A stretch of DNA of 64,000 nucleotides from Microbacterium murale (GTDB lineage Bacteria; Actinomycetota; Actinomycetes; Actinomycetales; Microbacteriaceae): NCBI RefSeq assembly GCF_030815955.1, contig NZ_JAUSXK010000001.1:2232001-2296000 (forward strand). The letters are read 5' to 3'. This document shows positions 24,305 through 32,954 of this stretch, piece by piece. The first letter of the stretch is position 1. The number at the start of each line of letters is the position of its first letter. The notes under the pieces were generated by a model. The model saw only the letters and a program-made list of their open reading frames with translations, was not told where the DNA came from and did not search any database. The translations under genes were made by a program, and so were the position numbers.

Positions 24305-25758
24305 ACGTCGTGCTCGACCTCGTCGGCATCGGCTTCGTCGTGACCGCCACGCTGCTCATCGGCGTGTACGGGCTGCGGATCTCACGCACCACGAGCGACT
24401 TCTTCGTCGCGTCGCGCACGGTGCGTCCGGTCTGGAACGCGTCGGCGATCAGCGGCGAGTACCTCTCGGCCGGCACGTTCCTCGGCCTCTCCGGCCTGGT
24501 GCTGCTCGAAGGTGCACGGGGCTTCTGGTTTCCGATCGGCTACGCGGCCGGTTACCTGCTGGTGCTCGTGTTCGTCGCGGCTCCCCTGCGGCGAAGCGGG
24601 GCGTACACGATCCCCGATTTCATCGAAGCGAGACTCGAGTCGGTGCGGGCGCGGCGGGTGACGAGCCTCGCGGTGCTCGTGATCGGATGGCTGTACATCG
24701 TGCCTCAGCTGCATGGCGCCGGTCTCACACTCACGGTCGTCGCGGGGCTTCCGCAATGGATCGGTGAGGCGGCGATCGCGGTGCTGGTGGCAGCATCCGT
24801 CGCCGCCGGCGGTATGCGCGCCATCACGTACGTGCAGGCGTTCCAGTACTGGCTCAAGCTGTTCGCACTACTGGTGCCGTTGATCTGCATCGCGTTCGCG
24901 CTGACCGGCGGACCGCACGACATCGATCCGGCTGCGGTCTTCCCTCCCTCCGCTGGGCCGGCGGGATTCGGTGCCTACGAGACGGCGTCGCTCATGATGG
25001 CGCTGCTTCTCGGGACGATGGGTCTGCCGCACGTACTGGTGCGGTTCTACACGAGTCCGACAGGGGTGTCGGCGCGCAACACCACGGTGCTGGTGATCGT
25101 GATGGTGAGTGCGTTCTACGCCGTCTCGAGCGGGATGGGACTGGTGGCGCGCATCGTCGCACCGGATCTCGCCGTACCCGAGGTCGCCGACACCGTCGCG
25201 CTCGTGCTTCCCTCTCGGCTGTTCCCCGGGCTGTTCGGCGAACTGCTGACCGCGCTGATCGTCGCCGGCGCGTTCGCCGCTTTTCTTGCGACCTCGGCCG
25301 GGCTCGTCGTGTCGTTGGCAGGCGTGGTCAGTCAGGATGTCTTCTCGGGGTCGGTGCGCTCGTTCCGCGTTTCCGCGGTGCTGTGCACTGCGGTGCCGCT
25401 CGTGGTGGCGCTGCTCACGGCACCGGCCGGACTCGGGTCGAGCGTCGGAATGGTGTTCGTGTTCGCGGCGTCGATACTCTCACCCGTCGTGCTGCTCGGG
25501 GTGTGGTGGCGGGGTCTGACCGCTCGAGGGGCGGTGGCCGGGATGATCACCGGCGGAGTGGCGTGCGCGTTGTCGTTGCTCGTCCACGCTGCGATCGACG
25601 GCGTGGGGGCGGCGGCACCATTCCTCGCACAGCCGGCGGCCTGGACGATTCCTCTGGCCGCCGCGACCACTGTGGTCGTCTCGATCATGGATGCCCGCGG
25701 AGCTCCCCCTCGCACGGACCGATATCTCGGGCGGCTGCACACGCCTGAGCGCGCGTGA
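24301..25758 (+). CDS. Sodium:solute symporter, acetate/monocarboxylate type (ActP/MctP-like)
   Basis: 485 residues, about thirteen membrane helices. SSSF hallmarks are seen: RTTSDFFVASRTVRP, WNASAISGEYLSAGTFLGLSG, YTIPDFIEARL, and GLPHVLVRFYTSPTGVSARNT, which is typical of acetate permeases. The usual family length is about 500-550, so this one is slightly short at the C-terminus. It completes a module of two carboxylate transporters (CstA and this one) with one LytS/LytTR pair, so likely substrates are acetate, pyruvate, lactate or propionate. A 27-base hairpin follows the stop. Confidence 0.88.
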   Translation: MNVVLDLVGIGFVVTATLLIGVYGLRISRTTSDFFVASRTVRPVWNASAISGEYLSAGTFLGLSGLVLLEGARGFWFPIGYAAGYLLVLVFVAAPLRRSGAYTIPDFIEARLESVRARRVTSLAVLVIGWLYIVPQLHGAGLTLTVVAGLPQWIGEAAIAVLVAASVAAGGMRAITYVQAFQYWLKLFALLVPLICIAFALTGGPHDIDPAAVFPPSAGPAGFGAYETASLMMALLLGTMGLPHVLVRFYTSPTGVSARNTTVLVIVMVSAFYAVSSGMGLVARIVAPDLAVPEVADTVALVLPSRLFPGLFGELLTALIVAGAFAAFLATSAGLVVSLAGVVSQDVFSGSVRSFRVSAVLCTAVPLVVALLTAPAGLGSSVGMVFVFAASILSPVVLLGVWWRGLTARGAVAGMITGGVACALSLLVHAAIDGVGAAAPFLAQPAAWTIPLAAATTVVVSIMDARGAPPRTDRYLGRLHTPERA

Positions 25759-25789
25759 GCGTCGACCAAACGTCTCGATCTCGCATTCC

Positions 25790-25816
25790 AAAGGTCTGCA
25801 TTCGTCGCAGATCTTT
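25790..25816. terminator. Inverted repeat after the symporter gene, probable terminator
   Basis: AAAGGTCTGC (25790-25799) and GCAGATCTTT (25807-25816) pair with one mismatch around a 7-base loop, 31 bases after the symporter stop. The A-rich outer left arm and TCTTT on the right give a modest terminator for the cstA operon. It could instead be an operator for the subtilase gene that starts about 97 bases downstream. Confidence 0.5.
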
Positions 25817-25912
25817 CGCCATTTCGACGTCTGGTGCGGTCCTCGCCGGCGCGTTACGGTGATCGATTGTGCGGCATTGCAGCCGCAGTTCGCAGACCAT
25901 CGGAGAGAACAC

Positions 25913-28900
25913 ATGGGTCGATCACCCTTCCGAATGGCGATGGCCGTCACAGTGGCCGCAGTCGTCATCGGATCCTCGGCAACCGCCAGTTTCGCCAGCG
26001 TCGAGGGGGTGACACATCCCGTCCCCGTCGACGGCACGCCAGGGCACTACATCGTCATGATGAAGGCAGATCCGCTCGCCACCTACGAAGGAGACACGAA
26101 GGGTCTGCGCGGCACCAAGCCGGCCCCCGGTGACCAGCTCGACGCCCATTCATCCGACTCGCAGAAGTACATCGCACATCTCGCGAACGAGCAGCGCAAG
26201 CTCGCACAGGCGGGAGGGATCACACCCGATGCCACGTATCAGGTGACGGTCAACGGCTTCAGCGCCGACCTCACCGGAGAGCAGGTCGATGCGCTGCGCG
26301 CTTCGAAGGACGTGCTCGGGGTGTTCCCGGACGAGGTCCGGCATCCTGATGCGCAGACCTCCACCGACTTCCTCGGCCTCGGCGATGACGCCGCAGGCGC
26401 GGGCGGAGTCTGGGAGGAGACCGGCGGCGTCGAGCACGCCGGCGAGGGCGTCGTGGTCGGTGTGATCGACACCGGGATCGCGCCGGAGCATCCGTCATTC
26501 GCGGGCAGCAAGCTCAAGAAGCAGAAGCAGAGCGGCGCCGAGGCATACAGCGATGGCTCGTACGTGTACTTCGACAAGTCGGACGGCGGTCAGTACCGCG
26601 GCGCCATCGTCCAGGGCCAGGACTGGGACAAGCACGACTACTCCACCAAGCTGATCGGCGGACAGTACTTCTCGACGGGCGCCACGGCGGCCGGATTCGA
26701 CTTCCAGTACGACTACCTCTCACCGCGCGACGGCGACGGCCACGGCTCGCACACCGCCAGCACGGCGGCCGGGGCCTTCGGGGTCGACGCTGCGGTCAGC
26801 GGTGTCGGTCTCGGCACGATCTCGGGTGTGGCGCCGGCGGCCAAGGTCGCGGCGTACAAGGCCTGCTACGTCGGTCCGGACCCGGCGGTCACCGACGATG
26901 ACATCTGCGCGCTCAGCGACCTCATCTCCGCGATCGATCAGGCCGTCGCCGACGGCGTCGACGTGATCAACTACTCGATCGGCGGCGGAGCGGCGACCAC
27001 CGTGCTCGCGCCGGACGACGTCGCGTTCCTGAACGCGGCTGCCGCAGGAGTGTTCGTCGCGGTCAGCGCCGGCAACGACGGTCCGGACCCCGTCACCACC
27101 GACCACGCGTCGCCCTGGTACACGTCTGTCGCGGCATCCACGATCCCGACTTGGGAGGGCACGGTCGTCTTCGACAGCTTCGCTCAGGCCGGAGCATCCG
27201 TCTCGGTCCCGTTCGGGGAGACGGTGACCGGCCCGTCGATCTACGCCGCTGATGCAGCGCTCGCGGGTGCGGTGGATCCTCGACTGTGCCTGCCCGGCAC
27301 GCTCGACCCCGCGAAGGTCACCGGACACATCGTCGTCTGCGATCGCGGCAGCAACGCGCGTGCCGAGAAGTCGCAGGTCGTCAAGGACGCCGGCGGCATC
27401 GGCATGGTGCTGGTGAACGTCCCCGGTGAAGCGGACTCGCTCGACAACGACTTCCACGTCGTCCCGACGGTGCACCTCGCTGCCGCGCATCGCGAAGCTG
27501 TTCTCGCATACGTCCAGGGCGGCGTCGATCGACCGATCTCGCTGGTCGGCGAGAACACGACGGACCAGGTGACTCCCGTGCCGCAGATCGCCGGGTTCTC
27601 CAGCCGTGGCCCCGTGCACGCTGATGGCAGCGACGTCATGAAGCCGGATGTCGCGGCCCCTGGCGTGGCGATCCTCGCTGCGACGAACAACGGCAGCAAG
27701 GATGCGCCGACCTTCGGCATCCTGTCCGGAACGTCCATGGCGTCGCCGCACATCGCCGGTCTGGGCGCGCTGTATCTCGGCGAGCGTCCGAACGCGACTC
27801 CGGCCGAGGTGAAGTCGGCGATGATGACCACCGCCTACGACACGGTCAACGCCGATGGAACACCGAGTACCGACCCGTTCGCACAGGGTGCGGGGCAGGT
27901 CGATCCGACCCGCTTCTTCGAACCGGGGTTGCTGTATCTGAACGGCGTCGCGGATTGGGCGGCGTTCATCGAGGGCAAGGGGTTGGCGGAGTTCGGCGGC
28001 GTCGAGCCGATCGACGGCAGCGACCTCAACCTCGCGTCGATCTCGATCGGCACGCTCGCCAGCGCGCAGACGATCACCCGCACGGTGACGTCGACCGAGG
28101 CGGGCACGTTCACCGCGAGCGTCGACGTGCCCGGTGTGAACGTGAGTGTCGAACCGTCGACGCTCAGCTTCGGTGCGCCCGGCGAGACGGCGACGTACAC
28201 CGTCACCTTCGACAACGCGAGCGCTCCGGTCGAGCAGTGGGCGACCGGCTCGCTCACCTGGGCGAGCGAGGCGAACACGGTTCGCACGCCGATCGCGGTG
28301 TTCCCGGTGACAGCGGACGCGCCGGCCGAGGTGACAGGAACCGGCGTCGACGGCAGCACGGTCGTCGAGATCACGCCCGGGTTGAATGGCGATCTGCCGC
28401 TCAACCTCGCTGGTCTCACACCGTTCCAGCTGCTCACCGACCCCGCCCATCCTGTGGACGGGCATTCGGGCGACGAGGGCTCGGGAGACGCGAACAAGGA
28501 CGTCTCGTGGGTGATCGACGTTCCGGAGGGCACCACGCTGTCGAGGTTCGATCTCGATTCGTCGGATGACGAGGGCAGCGACCTCGATCTGACGGTGTAC
28601 CGCGTGGTCGCACCGGACGATCTGCGCTACTACGAGCGGTGGCAGTCGGCGACCGCCTCGGCTGATGAGCAGGTGACGCTTCCGACGCCGACGGCCGGCA
28701 CGTACCTGATCGTGGCGAATGTCTACTCGACGACGGCGCCGATGACGTGGGATATGACCTACGCCAACGTGTCGCCGGGCGGCGAGGGGGCGCTCGCGGC
28801 GACGCCGAACCCGCTCGCTGTGACGCAGGGCGAGGCGACGAGCTACGAGCTCAGCTGGGCCGGCCTGACGGCGGGCACGGAGTACCTCGGCGTCGTGCAG

Positions 28901-28948
28901 TACGGCGACTCCGACGTGCGGACGATCGTCTCGGTCGACACGAAGTAA
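25913..28948 (+). CDS. Secreted subtilisin-like serine protease (S8) with PA insert
   Basis: 1011 residues from ATG 25913 (GGAGAG upstream). A signal peptide (1-29, ...SATASFA) is followed by an I9-type inhibitory prodomain (about 40-145). The catalytic domain has Asp186 (GVIDTGI), His277 (DGHGSHTAS), oxyanion Asn388 (SAGND) and Ser608 (SGTSMASPHIAG). A protease-associated domain is inserted around residues 440-540 (HIVVCDRG, KDAGGIGMVLVN). The C-terminal part has an FN3-like domain as in plant and actinobacterial subtilases, then a beta-rich pre-peptidase-type domain. There is no LPxTG or membrane anchor, so it is probably released. It is expressed alone, between two hairpins, and likely degrades extracellular protein for nutrition. 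Confidence 0.92.
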   Translation: MGRSPFRMAMAVTVAAVVIGSSATASFASVEGVTHPVPVDGTPGHYIVMMKADPLATYEGDTKGLRGTKPAPGDQLDAHSSDSQKYIAHLANEQRKLAQAGGITPDATYQVTVNGFSADLTGEQVDALRASKDVLGVFPDEVRHPDAQTSTDFLGLGDDAAGAGGVWEETGGVEHAGEGVVVGVIDTGIAPEHPSFAGSKLKKQKQSGAEAYSDGSYVYFDKSDGGQYRGAIVQGQDWDKHDYSTKLIGGQYFSTGATAAGFDFQYDYLSPRDGDGHGSHTASTAAGAFGVDAAVSGVGLGTISGVAPAAKVAAYKACYVGPDPAVTDDDICALSDLISAIDQAVADGVDVINYSIGGGAATTVLAPDDVAFLNAAAAGVFVAVSAGNDGPDPVTTDHASPWYTSVAASTIPTWEGTVVFDSFAQAGASVSVPFGETVTGPSIYAADAALAGAVDPRLCLPGTLDPAKVTGHIVVCDRGSNARAEKSQVVKDAGGIGMVLVNVPGEADSLDNDFHVVPTVHLAAAHREAVLAYVQGGVDRPISLVGENTTDQVTPVPQIAGFSSRGPVHADGSDVMKPDVAAPGVAILAATNNGSKDAPTFGILSGTSMASPHIAGLGALYLGERPNATPAEVKSAMMTTAYDTVNADGTPSTDPFAQGAGQVDPTRFFEPGLLYLNGVADWAAFIEGKGLAEFGGVEPIDGSDLNLASISIGTLASAQTITRTVTSTEAGTFTASVDVPGVNVSVEPSTLSFGAPGETATYTVTFDNASAPVEQWATGSLTWASEANTVRTPIAVFPVTADAPAEVTGTGVDGSTVVEITPGLNGDLPLNLAGLTPFQLLTDPAHPVDGHSGDEGSGDANKDVSWVIDVPEGTTLSRFDLDSSDDEGSDLDLTVYRVVAPDDLRYYERWQSATASADEQVTLPTPTAGTYLIVANVYSTTAPMTWDMTYANVSPGGEGALAATPNPLAVTQGEATSYELSWAGLTAGTEYLGVVQYGDSDVRTIVSVDTK

Positions 28949-28950
28949 AC

Positions 28951-28990
28951 GGATGAGGCGCCGCGCGCTCAGGTGCGCGGCGCCTCATCC
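28951..28990. terminator. Perfect 16-bp stem terminator after the subtilase gene
   Basis: GGATGAGGCGCCGCGC (28951-28966) pairs exactly with GCGCGGCGCCTCATCC (28975-28990) around an 8-base loop. It begins two bases after the stop codon. It probably acts on the rightward transcript and may also serve the leftward pirin transcript. Confidence 0.85.
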
Positions 28991-28993
28991 CGC

Positions 28994-29069
28994 GCACGGA
29001 TGCAGGGCCGATGCACGGATGCAGGGCGAAACCACGGTGTGTCGCGCTGCATCCGTGAAATCGCCCTGC
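28994..29069. repeat. REP-like element with tandem and inverted copies
   Basis: GCACGGATGCAGGGC occurs at 28994-29008 and 29013-29027, a 19-base period. Its inverse follows as CTGCATCCGTG (29047-29057) and TCGCCCTGC (29061-29069), so two alternative hairpins can form. Bases 28996-29021 match 17605-17630, inside the ECF ATPase gene, in 25 of 26 positions. It lies between the convergent subtilase and pirin genes, a common site for repetitive extragenic palindromes. Confidence 0.65.
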
Positions 29070-29083
29070 GTCTGTACGAGACG

Positions 29084-30013
29084 TCAGATGTGCCGTCGCC
29101 GCGGTTTCAGTCTCACGTTCGGCAGCTCGGGCGCCGGGATCCGCTCAGCGCCATGGGACACGACGTGACCGAAACGAGCGGTCGCAGCATCCGGAGTCTC
29201 CCAGTCGGCACGCGCCTGCGCGATCTCGTCGTGCGTGCGGCCGGCGAAGTTCCACCACATGACCAGGTCTTCCTCGAACGGTTCGCCGCCGAGAACGAAT
29301 ATCAGCGCGCCTTCGGTGCTCGACACCGACACCTGCGCGCGGGAGTCCCCGAGGTAGAGCATCTCGTTGCGCACCAGAGAGAGATCGTCGACCGCCACAT
29401 CGCCCTCGACCAGCACGATCGCATGCTCCCACGCCTGATCGAGCGGCAGCGCGACGCGGCTCCCGGCGGGCAGTGCGATCTCGGCCCCGACGATCGGTGT
29501 GTGCACGGTCGCCGGCGAGCGGGTGCCGGCGAACTCGCCGAGTACGACGGTCGCCGTGGCATCAGGACCCGAGGATGCCGGAAGTGCGACGGTGGGAAGC
29601 GACGTGTGCTGCTCGAACCCGCCCGCACCGTCGCGCGCGGACTCCGGCAGCACGACCCAGAGCTGGAGGGCGTCCAGTGGAATCTCCTCTTCGCCGAGGG
29701 AGTACTCGGAGTGCGAGATACCGTGTCCGGCCGTCATGAGGTTCAGCTGCCCGCGTGTCAGCGTCACGTCGCTGTCGAGGGAGTCGCGGTGTCGCACATC
29801 GCCGACGAGCGGCCAGGTGACAGTCTGCAGACCGATGTGCGGGTGCGGCTCGACGCGCATCTTGACCGGCCCGGGTCCGAAGCGGTCGAGGAAGCACCAG
29901 GCGCCGACCGTCGGCAGGTCCTTGTTCGGCAGAGTCCGCAGCACGTTCATCGCGCGCACTCCGCCGAGTGGCACCTCGCGCGGCTCGAGCGAGATGCTGC
30001 GCCGGCCGATCAT
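29084..30013 (-). CDS. Pirin family protein
   Basis: 309 residues. The cupin metal ligands of pirin are all visible: His57 and His59 (EPHPHIGLQTVTW), His101 and Glu103 (GHGISHSEYS), matching His56, His58, His101 and Glu103 of human pirin. The C-terminal pirin_C domain contains GGEPFEEDLVMWWNFAGRTHDEIAQAR. Bacterial pirins act as quercetinase-like dioxygenases or redox-responsive modulators; which applies here is not evident. The stop of the GNAT gene upstream overlaps its start by 4 bases on the minus strand, so the two are co-transcribed. Confidence 0.92.
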   Translation of the reverse strand: MIGRRSISLEPREVPLGGVRAMNVLRTLPNKDLPTVGAWCFLDRFGPGPVKMRVEPHPHIGLQTVTWPLVGDVRHRDSLDSDVTLTRGQLNLMTAGHGISHSEYSLGEEEIPLDALQLWVVLPESARDGAGGFEQHTSLPTVALPASSGPDATATVVLGEFAGTRSPATVHTPIVGAEIALPAGSRVALPLDQAWEHAIVLVEGDVAVDDLSLVRNEMLYLGDSRAQVSVSSTEGALIFVLGGEPFEEDLVMWWNFAGRTHDEIAQARADWETPDAATARFGHVVSHGAERIPAPELPNVRLKPRRRHI

Positions 30014-30336
30014 GAGCCTGTGGCATCCGTCGGGTCGGTGGGAAGCTGCGGCCAGCGGATCTCCGCGCCGTCCACCTCATGCGTCTTCAGGTACTTCGCG
30101 ATGTACGGGCAGTACGGCACGATCGTGTCGCCGGATGCTGCGACATCTGCCAGCGCGTCGGCAGCGAGGATGCTCGCCAGACCCTTGCCCTGGAACGCCG
30201 GGTCGACCTCGGTGTGGATGAAGCGGATCTCGCCCGGCCGCTGATCGAACTTCGCGAAACCGGCGAGGGTGTCCCCGATGCGGATCTCGTAGCGAGAGGC
30301 GTCGTCGTTGCGGGTGACTGTGGTGTCGTCTGTCAT
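30010..30336 (-). CDS. Small GNAT-family N-acetyltransferase (YjdJ/GCN5-related)
   Basis: 108 residues. The core reads IRFIHTEVDPAFQGKGLASILAADAL, in which the QGKGLA segment is the acetyl-CoA pyrophosphate loop, and it ends with VPYCPYIAKYLKTH. This is the short single-domain GNAT subfamily (human NATD1/bacterial YjdJ-like). The substrate is unknown. It overlaps the pirin gene by 4 bases and is separated by 92 bases from the divergent recQ-like gene. Confidence 0.87.
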   Translation of the reverse strand: MTDDTTVTRNDDASRYEIRIGDTLAGFAKFDQRPGEIRFIHTEVDPAFQGKGLASILAADALADVAASGDTIVPYCPYIAKYLKTHEVDGAEIRWPQLPTDPTDATGS

Positions 30337-30428
30337 GGCTGCTCCTTCGCTCGTCGCCCCACGTCAGGCGCGTTCGTTATCCCCACCCTAGGACGACGGG
30401 CGTCTGCAGGGGTCGTTACGCTGGAGGG

Positions 30429-32444
30429 ATGCCGCAGACATCCCGTGACCCGTACGAGGATCTGCCGTGGGATCCGACCGAGCCCGAGCCCTGGGACGAT
30501 GCTCCTCCGCCCGAAGAGATGGACTGGGAGCCCAAGGGTGCCGGCTACGAGCCGCCGCTCGACTGGGGCCAGGGTCCGACGACGCCGGTCGCACCGGCAT
30601 CCGCTCCGGTCGCCCGTCAGGCGACGCCGGCGCGCTACGCGACGGCGCGCGAGGCGCTGCACACCGTCTTCGGCTACGACGCGTTCCGCGGTGACCAGGA
30701 GGCGATCGTCGATCACGTGATCGGCGGTGGGGATGCTGTCGTGCTGATGCCGACCGGTGGCGGAAAGAGCGTCACCTACCAGGTGCCGGCGCTCGTACGC
30801 GAGGGCACCGGACTCGTGATCAGCCCGCTGATCGCACTCATGCACGATCAGGTCGACGCGCTCCGTGCGAACGGCGTGAACGCGGCGTACCTGAACTCGA
30901 CGCAGTCGGCATCAGAGCGCTCCGAAGTGGAGCGGGCGTACGTCGCCGGCGAGCTCGACCTCATCTACGTCGCCCCCGAGCGGCTGTCGAGTCGGCAGAC
31001 GACTGCGCTGCTGCAGCGCGGTGTGATCAGTGTCATCGCGATCGATGAGGCGCACTGCGTGTCGCAGTGGGGCCATGACTTCCGGCCTGACTACCTCGCG
31101 CTCGGTGACCTGGGTGAGCGCTTCCCCGGGGTGCCGCGCATGGCGCTCACCGCGACCGCGACCCGCGCCACCCACAAGGAGCTCACCGAGCGCCTGCAAC
31201 TGGCCACAGCCAAGCACTTCGTCGCGAGCTTCGACCGTCCGAACATCCAGTACCGGATCGTCCCCAAGGTCGACCCTCGCAAGCAGCTGGTGTCGTTCAT
31301 CCGCTCGATGCCAGACGGCGCGGCGGGCATCGTCTACGCACTGAGTCGGAAGTCGGTCGAGCAGACCGCGACGTATCTCTCGGCCCAGGGGCTCGATGCG
31401 CTGCCGTATCACGCGGGCCTTCCCGCCGAGGTGCGGGCGGCGAACCAGTCGCGGTTCCTGCGCGAGGACGGCGTCGTGATGGTCGCGACGATCGCGTTCG
31501 GCATGGGGATCGACAAGCCGGACGTGCGATTCGTCGCCCACATCGACCTGCCGAAGTCGGTCGAGGGCTACTACCAGGAGACCGGTCGCGCAGGCCGTGA
31601 CGGCGAGCCGGCCGTCGGGTGGATGGCGTACGGCCTCGGTGACGTCGTGCAGCAGCGTCGAATGATCGACCAGAGCCCGGGCGACCGCACGTTCAAGATG
31701 CGGATGGGCCAGCACCTCGACGCCATGCTCGCGCTGTGCGAGACGGTCGAGTGCCGGCGGCAGAATCTGCTGAACTACTTCGGCCAGGAATCGGGTCCCT
31801 GCGGCAACTGCGACACCTGCCTCGAGAAGCCCGAGACGTTCGACGGCCTCGTGCCGGCGCAGAAGCTGCTGTCGACGATCGTGCGTCTGAAGCGCGAGCG
31901 CAACCAGGCCTTCGGCGCCGGCCACCTCATCGACATCCTGCGCGGATCCTCGAACGACCGCATCCGCCAGCAGAAGCACGACGGTCTCGCGACCTACGGC
32001 ATCGGCGCCGAGCTGTCCGATCAGGACTGGCGCAGTGTCGTGCGGCAGCTGCTCGCGCGCGGCATCCTCGTCGCGCAGGGCGACTACGGCACGCTCGCGC
32101 CCGGCGACGTGGCCGCGGGGGTGCTGAGCGGTGAGACATCGGTTCCGCTCCGCAAGGACACCATGGGCCGGGTCAGCGCGAGTCGCACGCGCAAGACGTC
32201 GGCTGCGTCGGATGCCGTGGCCGAGGGCGACCGTTCGCTGTTCGAAGCCCTGCGGGCGTGGCGTGCCGAGACCGCACGTGAGATCGGGAAGCCGGCCTAC
32301 ATCGTGTTCGGCGATGCGACCCTTCGAGCGCTCGCCGAGATCCGCCCGGGCTCCATGGGCGACCTCGACGGCATCACCGGCATCGGCGAGAAGAAGCGCG
32401 AGGCGTACGGCGACGCTGTGCTCGCGGTGGTCGCCGCGAACTGA
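30429..32444 (+). CDS. recQ: RecQ-family ATP-dependent DNA helicase
   Basis: 671 residues. Helicase motifs: FRGDQEAIVDHV (motif 0), MPTGGGKSVTYQVP with Lys113 (Walker A), DEAHCVSQWGHDFRPDY (motif II and aromatic loop), TATATRATHKE, and YYQETGRAGRDG (motif VI). The RecQ-C zinc site is CRRQNLLNYFGQ followed by CGNCDTC. An HRDC domain occupies the last 80 residues (LRAWRAETAREIGKPAYIVFGDATLRALAE). The first 70 residues form an unusual acidic, Trp- and Pro-rich leader (LPWDP, EPWDD, MDWEP, LDWGQ) not found in Escherichia coli RecQ, perhaps a protein-docking tail. It is convergent with the OsmC gene, with four bases between them. Confidence 0.95.
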   Translation: MPQTSRDPYEDLPWDPTEPEPWDDAPPPEEMDWEPKGAGYEPPLDWGQGPTTPVAPASAPVARQATPARYATAREALHTVFGYDAFRGDQEAIVDHVIGGGDAVVLMPTGGGKSVTYQVPALVREGTGLVISPLIALMHDQVDALRANGVNAAYLNSTQSASERSEVERAYVAGELDLIYVAPERLSSRQTTALLQRGVISVIAIDEAHCVSQWGHDFRPDYLALGDLGERFPGVPRMALTATATRATHKELTERLQLATAKHFVASFDRPNIQYRIVPKVDPRKQLVSFIRSMPDGAAGIVYALSRKSVEQTATYLSAQGLDALPYHAGLPAEVRAANQSRFLREDGVVMVATIAFGMGIDKPDVRFVAHIDLPKSVEGYYQETGRAGRDGEPAVGWMAYGLGDVVQQRRMIDQSPGDRTFKMRMGQHLDAMLALCETVECRRQNLLNYFGQESGPCGNCDTCLEKPETFDGLVPAQKLLSTIVRLKRERNQAFGAGHLIDILRGSSNDRIRQQKHDGLATYGIGAELSDQDWRSVVRQLLARGILVAQGDYGTLAPGDVAAGVLSGETSVPLRKDTMGRVSASRTRKTSAASDAVAEGDRSLFEALRAWRAETAREIGKPAYIVFGDATLRALAEIRPGSMGDLDGITGIGEKKREAYGDAVLAVVAAN

Positions 32445-32448
32445 GGCG

Positions 32449-32880
32449 TCAGCGAGTCGAAGTCTGCTCGTGCGCGAATTCCTCGGCATGCACGTGCGCG
32501 GTGGCGGCCGCTCCGAGCAGCTTCGACACCGGGCAGCGCGCATGCGCGGCGGCGAGCACTCGCTCGGTCTCCGCGGCGTCGGCGCCCTCAGCCGACAGGT
32601 ATGCGTCGACGTGGAACTCATACCCGGTACCCGTCGACGCATCGTGCAGCTCCACCTCGACGCGCACGGCGGTGCGGGTGCGACGCGCCACGACCGCCTG
32701 CGCCGTCGCGTTCAGGCACGTCGCCCAGGCGAGAGCCAGCAGCTGCTCGGGGTTCGTCCCGGAGGGATCGCGGTCAGGATTCAACGGCGATGAGACGGTC
32801 ACACTCAAGCCATCGGGAACCCCGGCGATGCCGTCTCCGCCGTCGCGATTGATCGCCTCTGTCCGGTACCTCATGCTCAT
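32449..32880 (-). CDS. OsmC/Ohr-family peroxiredoxin
   Basis: 143 residues, the usual Ohr size. The two reactive cysteines are Cys55 (AWATCLNATAQ) and Cys116 (ARCPVSKLL), and the family block GTNPEQLLALAWATC is intact. Ohr/OsmC proteins reduce organic hydroperoxides using lipoylated proteins or low-molecular thiols. It is divergent from the methionine importer genes, with 74 bases between them including a perfect palindrome, so the two may share control. No ohrR-type MarR gene is in view. Confidence 0.9.
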   Translation of the reverse strand: MSMRYRTEAINRDGGDGIAGVPDGLSVTVSSPLNPDRDPSGTNPEQLLALAWATCLNATAQAVVARRTRTAVRVEVELHDASTGTGYEFHVDAYLSAEGADAAETERVLAAAHARCPVSKLLGAAATAHVHAEEFAHEQTSTR

Positions 32881-32884
32881 ACCT

Positions 32885-32913
32885 CAACTATAGTTGGACT
32901 CAGTACACCAACT
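32885..32913. promoter_or_regulatory. Palindrome and inverted repeat between osmC and metN genes
   Basis: CAACTATAGTTG (32885-32896) is a perfect 12-base palindrome five bases from the OsmC start. AGTTGG (32892-32897) also pairs with CCAACT (32908-32913). The TATAGT inside can act as a -10 box in either direction. Position and symmetry fit a dimeric repressor site for the OsmC gene, the met genes, or both. Confidence 0.5.
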
Positions 32914-32954
32914 CCGGGCGATGAAGCCGCGAGCGAAGAGAGCGGCACGCATCA

